64,000 nt of DNA. It comes from JAOUEA01 sp963719165 (lineage in GTDB: Bacteria > Actinomycetota > UBA4738 > HRBIN12). Positions 23,118-32,214 of this stretch are shown here, piece after piece. The notes beneath the pieces are model-generated. The model had not been told where the DNA came from and did no database searches. It worked only from the letters and a program-made list of their open reading frames with translations. Positions within the stretch are counted from its first letter, which is position 1; the number at the start of each line of letters is the position of its first letter. Both the position numbers and the translations under genes were made by a program. The stretch is taken from NCBI GenBank assembly GCA_963719165.1, contig CAVRAV010000001.1, positions 620,001 to 684,000 on the forward strand. Reading direction: 5' to 3'.

Positions 23118-25382
23118 TCAGCGATCCCAGCGATAGCGGCCGCGGATCCGCGCCGCCCACGGCATCCCCCGACGCAGATCCTCCAGCGTGGTGTGGGCGG
23201 CCTTGGTGGCTGCGCGGGCGTCCTCTTCGCCGGGCTCGCGCGGCGCATACGCGGCTCCCGATGTGATCGAGGTGAGGCGATCCAGGTCGCCGTCGCGCAG
23301 CAGCCCGGATGCCGTCACGCGTCGCCGATACTCCTCGAGCGTCTCGCCCTCGCCGCGGGCGAAACCGAGTTCGGCCGCTCGTTCGGCGAAGACGTCGAAG
23401 GTGGTGAGGATCAGGGCCCGCGGCCGTCCGCCCGTCCGCGCGATCCGCCTGCGCCGGCGGAGGGCGCGCGCCGCGGGAAGCAGGAGCAGGGCCAACAGGA
23501 CGAGACCGGCCGCGATGAGGAGGAGAACTCGCGCGTTGAGGCCGCTCGGCGTTGCTACCGGCTCGGCGGGCGGGAGGATACCGGCGCTTCCGCCTTCGCG
23601 GGCGTTGAGGTCCGCTTGCTTGGTCAGCTGACGCCCCGAAGGCTTGGAACCTCCGGGCCGTCCGTTGCCGCGCGTCGAGCAGTGCTTCGCGGGGCAGGAC
23701 GTGGAGACCGGGCTGGTGTAGAGGGACGCGACCGGATTCACCCGCGTGGGGGTGGGTTCGAACGGAAGCCAGCCGTAGCCGGAGAACAGGACCTCGACCC
23801 ATGCGTGCGCGTCCTGATTGGTGATGGTCCATGACTCCGGGTCCTCCGCACTCTGCGTCCCGCTCGTGTAGCCCACGACGACCCGGGAGGGGATCCCCAC
23901 CTCCCGCAGCAAGACGGCCATCGCGGCGGCGAACTGCTGACAGAAGCCCACGCGGGACTTCGTGAGGAAGTCCAACAGGGCGCCGGCGTCGTCGCGCTTG
24001 GGGGTCGAGATGTCGTAGGTGAACGCACCGCTGTCGCGCAAGTAATCCTGGATCGCGATCGCCTTGTCGTAGGGCGTGGTCGCGCCCCGCGTCAGTCGCT
24101 CGGCGATGGCGGCGACCGCGGGATCGACCGACGGGTCCACCGTCACGTAACGCTGGGCCTGCGCGGGGGTGGGCGTGGCGGCGTCGCGGAGTTGGGCGGG
24201 CGTGGGCTGGAGCTGCAGCGACATCTCGGTGTACTGCGTCCCGGCGTCCAACCCGTCGATGCCGACCGATCCGGACACGGGATCCCAGGTGGCGTCGGTG
24301 CCCAGTTGCACCGACTGCGGCGGATAGCCGATCGGCAACCACCCCCCGTTGAGGTCGGCGTCCGTCTCGAAGGACTGTTGCACCGGCTGTGGCGAGAGTG
24401 ACGTGATCTCCGGGGAGAGCAGGGACGTGGCCGTGGACAGGTCGGTCGGAAGCGACGTGGTGCTCGGTTGTGGGTCCTGGGACCACTCCACGCCGTTGAA
24501 GTCGGGCAGGGCGACGAGGCGGTAGTAGCTCGGGGTGCTCGTATGCACGGTGAAGACGTCCCGCCGGTCCCCTTGCTGGAGGTCGTTGGCGACCGAGACC
24601 AGCGGGCTCACGCTCACGCTATCGCCGTTGCCACCGCTGAGGTCCAAGACGGCCTTCGAACCGAATCCGGGCAGGATGACGGGGGCGATCAAGGCGAGGC
24701 CCATGGCGGCGAACGCCATCCCGCGCGCGCTCTTGCTCGCCGTCGTGCTGAGTCGCGCCTGCCGCCCCGGCCCGCTCCACACCGGGCCCCAGCCCTGGAG
24801 CCGGCGCAGTCCGTCGGCGAAGACCACGACGAGCGCGGCGGCGAGGAACAACAGCCCGTACACGGGCCGGATGAACTCCTCCAAGACGGTGTCGGCGAAC
24901 GCGACGAGGGCGATGGGCGGCAGGAGCGCCAGCAACGGGCTCCCCGCGCGGAAGGCGAGCGCGTGTGCCGAGAACACCGCCGCCCAGGTTGCCGTGAGCG
25001 CGGCCAGCACGAGCGGGGCGAGCGGCGCGGTGGGAGCCACCTGGCGGCGCGCTTCCTGCCCCACAAGCTTGGAGGCGTCCGCGATCGCGCGCAGGGTCTC
25101 CCAGGTCGGCAGCCCGTGCCACGTGGTGCTCGGGAAGATCAGGAGGCCGATCACCACCAGGAGGCCGACCGCGCTGACCAGGGTGGCCAGCAGGAGGTTG
25201 CGTCGTTCCATCGCACACGCGATCGCCGCCGAGACGAGCGCCGCCGCGATGATCCGATAGGAGGTCGATGCGCCCACGAAGACGCGACCGATCGCCATCG
25301 CCGTGGTCACGCCCACCAGGGCCGTGGCCGCGAGGGCGATCAGACGCTGCGTGCGAGCGGGCGTTCCTGCGGCGTGTGCCAT
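23118..25382 (-). CDS. Transglutaminase-like membrane protein (DUF3488/TgpA type)
   Basis: This 754-residue protein has five or six N-terminal helices (DUF3488), a large outside region, a transglutaminase-like domain, another helix and a cytoplasmic DUF4129-like tail. Catalytic residues are visible: C481 in VGFCQQFAAAMAVLLRE, H526 in DAHAWVEVLFSGYGW, and the following LPFEPTPTR with Glu where Asp is usual, common in actinobacterial members. It is last in a MoxR-DUF58-transglutaminase operon, a widespread set thought to act on cell-envelope proteins. The chosen ATG overlaps the DUF58 gene by 43 nt. A start further downstream is possible. Confidence 0.8.
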   Translation of the reverse strand: MAHAAGTPARTQRLIALAATALVGVTTAMAIGRVFVGASTSYRIIAAALVSAAIACAMERRNLLLATLVSAVGLLVVIGLLIFPSTTWHGLPTWETLRAIADASKLVGQEARRQVAPTAPLAPLVLAALTATWAAVFSAHALAFRAGSPLLALLPPIALVAFADTVLEEFIRPVYGLLFLAAALVVVFADGLRRLQGWGPVWSGPGRQARLSTTASKSARGMAFAAMGLALIAPVILPGFGSKAVLDLSGGNGDSVSVSPLVSVANDLQQGDRRDVFTVHTSTPSYYRLVALPDFNGVEWSQDPQPSTTSLPTDLSTATSLLSPEITSLSPQPVQQSFETDADLNGGWLPIGYPPQSVQLGTDATWDPVSGSVGIDGLDAGTQYTEMSLQLQPTPAQLRDAATPTPAQAQRYVTVDPSVDPAVAAIAERLTRGATTPYDKAIAIQDYLRDSGAFTYDISTPKRDDAGALLDFLTKSRVGFCQQFAAAMAVLLREVGIPSRVVVGYTSGTQSAEDPESWTITNQDAHAWVEVLFSGYGWLPFEPTPTRVNPVASLYTSPVSTSCPAKHCSTRGNGRPGGSKPSGRQLTKQADLNAREGGSAGILPPAEPVATPSGLNARVLLLIAAGLVLLALLLLPAARALRRRRRIARTGGRPRALILTTFDVFAERAAELGFARGEGETLEEYRRRVTASGLLRDGDLDRLTSITSGAAYAPREPGEEDARAATKAAHTTLEDLRRGMPWAARIRGRYRWDR

Positions 25383-26568
25383 CGTTGATTCAACCTCATG
25401 GACGGGGGAAGGACGATGCAATCCCAGCCCGCGCGCGTCAGCGCCAACCGGGCCTGGGTCGCGCGGCCCTCCATCTGCGCCTGCTGTTCGGCCGGGAGCG
25501 TATCGGGGTCCGCGGGATAGATCAGTACCGCGAGCTTGGGACCGAATCCCGAGGCGCTGCGGATGAGGGAGGGGAGCTCGGCGGGGTCGGGGAGCCCGCT
25601 GACGAGCACCATGGACGTGTCGCTGGTGGCGCCCGCGCGCAGGTGCGCGAGCGCCGGACCGATGGTGCGCGCGGGTCCGTGGCCGACGCCTGCCATCGTG
25701 TCGAGGAAGGCCTCCTCCGTCACGGGAGAGGCCGGCGTGTCCGCGGTGCCCAGGCGCAAGGAGAACCCGCGGCGGACGAGCAAGACGCCGAGGGTCGCGG
25801 CCACCGAGACGGCGCGCTCGAACGCCGGCGTGCGGATCTGGCCGAGCGCGGCCGCGCGGTTGTCGAAGAAGATCAGCCCGTTCGCGCGGCGCCGGGACTC
25901 GTCCTGGCGGATCATCAAGTGACCCGTGCGCGCCACCGACGCCCAGTGCAGCCGGCGCAGGTCATCGCCCTCTTGGTACTCGCGCATGGTGTAGTAGTCC
26001 TGACCGGTCCGGAACAGCTGCCGTGCCCGGGAGGCCCCGAAACTCGACCCCGAAGTCGGGTCAGGGGCGGTGGCGAGATCTTCGATCTCCGGCGTTACGA
26101 GCAGATCCTCGTATTCGTCGAACTCCATGCGCCGACGGGTGAGGGCGAACGGATCCGACAGGTCGAGCGTGATAGGCCCGAGCCGGTAGCGCCCGCGATC
26201 TTGTGGCAGGACCGTGTAGGTCACGCGCTGGGTGGCGTGCCCCGGGATCCCCGAGACCACCAGGCGCGCGGGACGCCCGAGCGACGAGGGGAGCCGGTCT
26301 TCCATGAGCATGAACGAGGTTGGGGCGGCAGCATGGTTCTCCAGGTCGATGGCGACCGTGACGCGCGTGCCGGGCGCCACGCGCACGTCGGACAGGCGCC
26401 GTCGAAGCCCGATGCGGTGGCGTCCCCGCGATGTCAGCAACCCCGCGAGGAACGGCAGCGCGGCGAGTCCGATGCCCACGACCTCCATGCCGGGGGATCC
26501 CACGATCCGAGCCGTGACCCACAGCCCGAGGCCCGCGACGAAGACGGCGACGCCGCGGCCCGTGAGCA

Positions 26569-26569
<1 letters not shown>
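25340..26569 (-). CDS. DUF58 domain membrane protein
   Basis: This 409-residue protein has two N-terminal helices (GVAVFVAGLGLWVTA) and then a beta-rich region. The DUF58 core follows, with the diagnostic YTMREYQEGDDLRRLHWAS and HLMIRQDESRR, and a von Willebrand A-like segment (NGLIFFDNRAAAL). DUF58 proteins are partners of MoxR ATPases. The ATG shares one base with the MoxR stop, and the C-terminus overlaps the transglutaminase gene. Confidence 0.85.
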
Positions 26570-27546
<977 letters not shown>

Positions 27547-27898
27547 CTCCAGCGCAACCCGACCATCTTACGGCCCGCACCCCTCACGGGCTACCGGCGC
27601 CTCCGTCGCTTCGCGTCCTCTGCAAGGGCCCGCGTCCAAGCTCGGCGCTCCTCGGGCACTGGGGATGCACGGTCTGCGTTCGACGTGTCGTGAGGGTGTA
27701 CGCGCGCGGACGGCGTTGCGGTTGTCTTCCCCGGCGGGCCGCCCAGGGGACGGGCCGGCCCGTGCGCGGACGCCCCGCGCGGCCCCTGTTCGCAACTCCT
27801 GGGCATCGCGTCCGGGCCGGCCCTTCCGCCGCAGAGATTACACGCTTGTGATTCCCACGCAACGCCGGCGCGCGCGAGTCGCAAGCTACACTCGGTCC
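27547..27898. other. Divergent intergenic region, no gene seen
   Basis: These 352 bp separate moxR and the HNH gene. Reading frames here are short, lack family motifs and lack ribosome-binding sites. The only element I can point to is the TACACT -10 at the right end. The moxR promoter must lie here but was not resolved. Confidence 0.5.
27887..27892 (+). promoter_or_regulatory. -10 element for the HNH gene (leaderless start)
   Basis: TACACT is followed by 6 nt and the ATG, too close for a leader with a ribosome-binding site. Confidence 0.5.
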
Positions 27899-28381
27899 AT
27901 GGGACGCGCGCTCGTCCTCAATGCTACCGACGCGCCTCTGGCGGTGGTGCCGGCGCGCCGTGCCGTGGTGCTCGTCCTCAAGGACAAGGCGGAGGTCGTC
28001 CTGTCCAACGGGATGGTCTTCCATGCGGAGCGGATCGTGATGGAGGCTCCGTCCGTCGTACGCCTGCGTCGCTACGTTCGCATCCCGTACCGACCCCACG
28101 CGCCGCTCACCCGCCGGGCGGTGTTCGCCCGGGATGCGTGGTCCTGTCAGTACTGCGGAGCCGCGGCCGAGAACCTCGATCACGTGATCCCCAAGTCGCG
28201 CGGCGGCATGCACACCTGGGACAACGTCGTCGCGGCGTGTCGCCGGTGCAATGCAAAGAAGGAGGACCGCACCCCGGCCGAGGCGGGGTTCCGTCTCTCC
28301 CGCCAGCCCTTCGCCCCGCGTGACGGGTTCCACCTCACCCTCGGCCATCCCGAGCCCGGCTGGGATCTCTACCTCCTCTAA
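27899..28381 (+). CDS. HNH endonuclease family protein
   Basis: The 160-residue protein begins RALVLNATDAPLAVVPARRA, typical of a common actinobacterial and cyanobacterial HNH subfamily. The nuclease core has two zinc CxxC pairs (C83/C86 and C114/C117) around H95 in NLDHVIPKSRGG, with the asparagine in TWDNVVAACRRCNAKK. It is predicted to cut DNA; the biological role is unknown. It has its own apparently leaderless promoter. The 225 bp after it hold the dcw promoter. Confidence 0.85.
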   Translation: MGRALVLNATDAPLAVVPARRAVVLVLKDKAEVVLSNGMVFHAERIVMEAPSVVRLRRYVRIPYRPHAPLTRRAVFARDAWSCQYCGAAAENLDHVIPKSRGGMHTWDNVVAACRRCNAKKEDRTPAEAGFRLSRQPFAPRDGFHLTLGHPEPGWDLYLL

Positions 28382-28545
28382 CGGCACAGGAGCGCCCCGG
28401 CCTCCGCGCGCCCGCGCGCCCGCCCCGCCGCCGCCCCCGTCGCCGGCCCTGTCGCCGGCCCCTGTCGCCGGCCCTGCGCTGAGCATCGTCCCGATCTCGA
28501 GCCTCGTTGCGAGGCAATCGAACAGCAGTTCGGGCGCTTCCTTCA

Positions 28546-28574
28546 TTGACGTGGTGGAGTGAAGGTGGCATAAA
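28546..28574 (+). promoter_or_regulatory. Promoter of the dcw operon (mraZ)
   Basis: TTGACG (28546-28551), a 17-bp spacer and CATAAA (28569-28574) lie about 30 bp before the mraZ start. This is the expected head promoter of the division and cell-wall operon. Confidence 0.55.
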
Positions 28575-28576
28575 CG

Positions 28577-28591
28577 TGGGGCTCAGTGGAG
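28577..28591 (+). promoter_or_regulatory. MraZ-box-like repeats
   Basis: TGGGG, 5 nt, TGGAG reproduces the TGGGN-N5-TGGGN spacing described for the MraZ operator of Escherichia coli. A third, weaker copy (GGGAG) follows in register at 28597-28601. They sit between the promoter and the mraZ start, overlapping the ribosome-binding region, which fits autorepression. Confidence 0.4.
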
Positions 28592-28606
28592 GAAAGGGGA
28601 GGAGGC

Positions 28607-29035
28607 GTGGCCGAACTGCTCGGCACGCACAGCTACCAGCTCGACCCCAAGGGACGGGTGTCGCTGCCGGCGAGGTTCCGCGAGGCCTTCGCCGACGGCA
28701 TCTGGCTGACGATCGGCCAGGACGGCTGTCTCTTCGTCTTCCCCAGGGCCGAGTGGGAGCGACGTTCCGACGAGGTCGCGTCTTCACCCCTTTCCGACGC
28801 CGACGGTCGCGCGTACTCGCGGCTGTTCTTCGGCGCCTCCGATGAGGCGAAGCTGGACAGCCAGGGTCGCGTGACGATCACGCAGCGGCTGCGGGATGCG
28901 GTCGGCATCCGCAAAGAAGTGGTGGTGCTCGGGGTCCGGGACCGGATGGAGATCTGGGACCGGGAGAGCTACGAGCGCTACGAACGATCCTTCGCCGGTC
29001 CCTATCAGGCCGGCACGCTCGATCCCAGGAGGTAG
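28607..29035 (+). CDS. mraZ: Transcriptional regulator MraZ
   Basis: MraZ is a ring-forming DNA-binding protein that represses its own dcw operon. The 142-residue protein contains two AbrB-like half-domains with the DxxGR motif: QLDPKGRVSLPARFRE near the start and KLDSQGRVTITQRLRDA in the second half. GTG at 28607 was preferred to one 21 nt upstream because a strong GGAAAGGGGAGGAGG site precedes it and it gives the usual family length. Confidence 0.92.
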   Translation: MAELLGTHSYQLDPKGRVSLPARFREAFADGIWLTIGQDGCLFVFPRAEWERRSDEVASSPLSDADGRAYSRLFFGASDEAKLDSQGRVTITQRLRDAVGIRKEVVVLGVRDRMEIWDRESYERYERSFAGPYQAGTLDPRR

Positions 29036-29039
29036 GACG

Positions 29040-29162
29040 GTGGCAACTTCCCCGAACAAGCTCGGCGTCGAAGTACGGCAGAGTCTCTCGCTGATCGGCA
29101 TCACGGCGCTGACCCTGCTCGCCTCCATCGGGATCGGCCTGCTGGCCGGTCGCCTCGGCTGA
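29040..29162 (+). CDS. 40-residue single-pass membrane peptide
   Basis: A GTG preceded by AGGAGG begins a short frame, ending just before rsmH. The peptide has a polar N-terminus (VATSPNKLGVEVRQSL) and one hydrophobic helix ending LLAGRLG. It lies 4 nt after mraZ and 3 nt before rsmH, so it would be made with the division proteins. I know no family for it. The ribosome-binding site and position make it a credible small gene, but only comparison with relatives can confirm it. Confidence 0.5.
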   Translation: MATSPNKLGVEVRQSLSLIGITALTLLASIGIGLLAGRLG

Positions 29163-29165
29163 GCG

Positions 29166-30032
29166 TTGGCCGAGGGCATCGAGCCGCCGCCGCACGCCCC
29201 GGTCATGGTCGAGGAGATCGTGGGGTTCCTGCGGGGTCGCCGGGTCGTCCTCGACCTCACGCTCGGCGCCGGTGGGCACGCGGCCGCGCTGCTCGAGTCG
29301 GGCGTCGAGGCGGTCATCGGCGTCGATCGCGATCCCCGGGCCCTCGATCTCGCGCGGGAACGGCTCACGAGCTACGGGCATCGGGTCCGCTACCTGGCGT
29401 CGCGGTTCTCCGAGGTCGATGCAACTGCGGTGGGAGGCGCGGTGAGCGGCGTCCTGTTCGATCTCGGCGTGTCATCGATGCAGCTCGACACACCCGCGCG
29501 CGGCTTCGGCTACCGGGTGGACGGTCCGCTGGACATGCGCATGGGACCCGAGGGGCCCTCGGCCGCCGACCTGGTCAACGGCCTCCCCGAGGATGAGCTC
29601 GCTGATCTGATCTTCGAGTACGGGCAGGATCGGGCGTCCCGGCGGATCGCGCGCGCCATCGTGCGCAACCGACCCGTCGGGTCGACCGATCAGCTCGCCC
29701 GCGTGGTCGCCGGCGCGCTTGGACGCAACCCGGGGGGCCCCCACCCCGCGAGGCGCACGTTCCAGGCGTTGCGGATCGCGGTCAACCGGGAACTCGAGGA
29801 GCTTGCCGCCTCCCTGCCTCAGGCGGTCGGGCTCCTCGAGCCCGGTGGCCGCGTCGTGGTGATCGCGTATCACTCCCTCGAGGACCGCATCGTGAAGTTC
29901 GGAATGCGCGAGGACGCGCGCGTCGTCGTCTTGACGAAGAAGCCCGTGCGTCCCGGCGCGGACGAGGTGCGGCGCAACCCGCGTTCGCGCAGCGCCATGC
30001 TCCGAGCCGCCGAGCGAACCGAGGCGGCGTGA
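29166..30032 (+). CDS. rsmH: 16S rRNA (cytosine-1402-N4)-methyltransferase
   Basis: RsmH (MraW) methylates C1402 in the ribosomal decoding centre. The 288-residue protein has HAPVMVEEIVGFL, the SAM-binding LDLTLGAGGHAAALL and GVDRDPRALDLA. GVLFDLGVSSMQLDTPARGF follows, with the conserved RMGPEG and the C-terminal VIAYHSLEDRIVKFGMRE. It uses a TTG start. Its end overlaps ftsL (GTGA). Confidence 0.92.
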   Translation: MAEGIEPPPHAPVMVEEIVGFLRGRRVVLDLTLGAGGHAAALLESGVEAVIGVDRDPRALDLARERLTSYGHRVRYLASRFSEVDATAVGGAVSGVLFDLGVSSMQLDTPARGFGYRVDGPLDMRMGPEGPSAADLVNGLPEDELADLIFEYGQDRASRRIARAIVRNRPVGSTDQLARVVAGALGRNPGGPHPARRTFQALRIAVNRELEELAASLPQAVGLLEPGGRVVVIAYHSLEDRIVKFGMREDARVVVLTKKPVRPGADEVRRNPRSRSAMLRAAERTEAA

Positions 30033-30508
30033 GCGTCCCCGCCCGCAAGCTGCCCCTGGGTGATCGGCCGGTCGGCGAGCCCGCGCGCCCGCGGCCTCCC
30101 CGCACCACGGTGCCCGCTCGCCCCGGACGGGCCGCACCTCCCGCGCGGTCGCCCGCGGCGCGTCCCCGCCGCTCCACCCCTCCCCGGGCCGGCCGCCGGG
30201 CGCGCCGCGGGCACCATCCTGTTTTCTGGTGCTTCACGGCCGTCGTGGTGTCCCTCCTCGTGTTGGGGCTCGTGGCGCTCAATACGCTCCTGGTGCAGAC
30301 CACCTACCGGATCCAGGTGGTGCAGCAGGACGTGAGCGATCTCGCGGATCGTCAGGCGGTTCTCAGCAAGGAGGCCGCTGCGCTCTCCTCTCCCGAACGC
30401 GTGGCTGCGTGGGCGGCCTCACAGGGCATGGCGATGCCGCGCCCCGGAGACACCGTGATCCTGAGGGTCCCCGGCGTCGCCGCGGCCAGCGGCGGGGACG
30501 CCGGGTGA
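30029..30508 (+). CDS. ftsL: Cell division protein FtsL
   Basis: This 159-residue bitopic protein has a long Pro/Arg-rich cytoplasmic tail (about 65 residues), one transmembrane helix (about 66-85) and a short outside coiled-coil segment (RIQVVQQDVSDLADRQAVLSK). The end then resembles the MVxPxPGD-type tail of FtsL (MAMPRPGDTVILRVP). Sequence conservation in FtsL is low; the call rests on topology and position between rsmH and ftsI. It starts with GTG overlapping rsmH, and its stop overlaps ftsI. Confidence 0.8.
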   Translation: MSVPARKLPLGDRPVGEPARPRPPRTTVPARPGRAAPPARSPAARPRRSTPPRAGRRARRGHHPVFWCFTAVVVSLLVLGLVALNTLLVQTTYRIQVVQQDVSDLADRQAVLSKEAAALSSPERVAAWAASQGMAMPRPGDTVILRVPGVAAASGGDAG

Positions 30509-32214
30509 GACGCCCGCCACTGGGACGGCTCGTGGCCTTGTTCGTCGCGTTGCTCTTGCTCTTCGCCGGCATCGTCGTTCGCCTCGGATTCCTGCAGGTT
30601 CGCGACCAGGGCCAATTCGAGGCGCTGGGGCTCACCCAGCGGGAGCGGACCATGGCCCTTCCGGCCGACCGTGGGCAGATCCTCGACCGGGACGGAACGC
30701 CCTTGGCCATCACCCTGCCCGCGAGCGACATCTACGTAGATCCGACGTTCGTGACCGATCCGTTCGAGGAGGCTCGGCGATTGGCCTCGATCCTCTCGGT
30801 GCGCTCGAAGGACCTCATGCCGGCGCTCACGCACGACGGAACGTTCGCCTACGTCGCCCGACAGGTCGACGAGGACGTCGCCCAGCGCGTGGTCGACCTG
30901 CACCTGCCCGGCATCGACGTGCTCCCCGTCCCCAAGCGCTATTACCCCTCCGGCGCGCTGGCGCCCCAGGTGCTGGGGTTCGTGGGCGTGGACGGCGGCG
31001 GGCTGGCCGGGCTCGAGTCGCAGTACGACACGGTCCTTCGCGGTGTCCCCGGCGAGCGAACCCAGGAGTTCTCGCCGGGCGGGACGCCGATCTCGACGGC
31101 GGCGGATCTCGCCAAAGATCCCGTGCCCGGGGTGGACCTCGTGACGACCATCGACCGACAGATGCAGTACGAGGTCCAGACGGAGCTCCAACGCGCGGTG
31201 GAGGCGAACGGGGCAAAGGGCGGCACGGTCGTGGTGTTGGATCCGGCTACGGGCGACGTCTATGCGATGGCTTCCTACCCATGGTTCAACCCCAACGACT
31301 TCTCGACGTGCGCGGCGGATCCCGACCCCTGCCGCAACCGCGCCGTAACCGACACGTTCGAGCCCGGGTCGGTGAACAAGGTGATCACCGCGGCCGCCGC
31401 GCTCGAGACCGGGTCCGTGAGCGTGTTCGACCGGTTCCACGTGCCCTCGCAGATGCAGGTGGGCCAGTTCACGATCCACGACTCCCACGTGCACCCGGTG
31501 GAGACGATGTCGCTCGGCGACATCATCACCGAGTCCAGCAACATCGGGGCGGCGATGGTCGCGGCCAAGGTCGGCAGCGACGACATGGCGAAGTACATGT
31601 CCCGCTTCGGGTACGGCAGGCAGACGGGGATCGGATTTCCGGGCGAGGCCGCCGGCTCGGTCCCCTCCGCATGGGACGACGTGATCCGCGCCACGGCCTC
31701 CTACGGCCAGGGCGTGGCGGTGACGCCGCTGCAGATGGCCGACGTGTACGCAACGATCGCGAACGACGGCCGCTGGGTGGAGCCCCGGCTCATCCGCGGG
31801 AGCCAGGGCGCCGACGGCACCTTCCACGCGGCGCCGCCTCAGCCTTCTCACGAGGTCGTTCGTCCCGACACCGCGCGGATGCTCGCACGAATGCTGGCCG
31901 AGGTCGTCAAGGATGGCACCGGGGTCGAGGCGCAGATCCCCGGCTACCAGGTGGCGGGCAAGACGGGGACGTCGCGCAAGATCAACGCCTACGGGTCCTA
32001 CGTCGACCGGTACATGGCGTCGTTCGTGGGGTTCCTGCCGGCCGGCGCCCCCCGGCTCGTCATCGCGGTCTCGATCGACGAACCGCGGACCGTCTACGGG
32101 GGCGTGGCCGCGGCCCCGCTCTTCTCGCAGATCGCCCGATATGCGATCCAGCGGCTGGGGATCCCCGCCGTAGCTCCCGTTCCGCCTCCGCCCTCCGCCT
32201 TGCGGACGCCATGA
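30505..32214 (+). CDS. ftsI: Septal peptidoglycan transpeptidase (class B PBP)
   Basis: FtsI cross-links peptidoglycan at the septum. The 569-residue protein has an N-terminal membrane anchor (about 10-28) followed by RGQILDRDGTPLA of the class B dimerisation domain. The transpeptidase motifs are SxxK (EPGSVNKV, Ser289 and Lys292), SxN (SSNIGAAM) and KTG (VAGKTGTSRK). GTG overlaps the ftsL stop, and its own stop overlaps murE. Confidence 0.93.
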   Translation: MRRPPLGRLVALFVALLLLFAGIVVRLGFLQVRDQGQFEALGLTQRERTMALPADRGQILDRDGTPLAITLPASDIYVDPTFVTDPFEEARRLASILSVRSKDLMPALTHDGTFAYVARQVDEDVAQRVVDLHLPGIDVLPVPKRYYPSGALAPQVLGFVGVDGGGLAGLESQYDTVLRGVPGERTQEFSPGGTPISTAADLAKDPVPGVDLVTTIDRQMQYEVQTELQRAVEANGAKGGTVVVLDPATGDVYAMASYPWFNPNDFSTCAADPDPCRNRAVTDTFEPGSVNKVITAAAALETGSVSVFDRFHVPSQMQVGQFTIHDSHVHPVETMSLGDIITESSNIGAAMVAAKVGSDDMAKYMSRFGYGRQTGIGFPGEAAGSVPSAWDDVIRATASYGQGVAVTPLQMADVYATIANDGRWVEPRLIRGSQGADGTFHAAPPQPSHEVVRPDTARMLARMLAEVVKDGTGVEAQIPGYQVAGKTGTSRKINAYGSYVDRYMASFVGFLPAGAPRLVIAVSIDEPRTVYGGVAAAPLFSQIARYAIQRLGIPAVAPVPPPPSALRTP

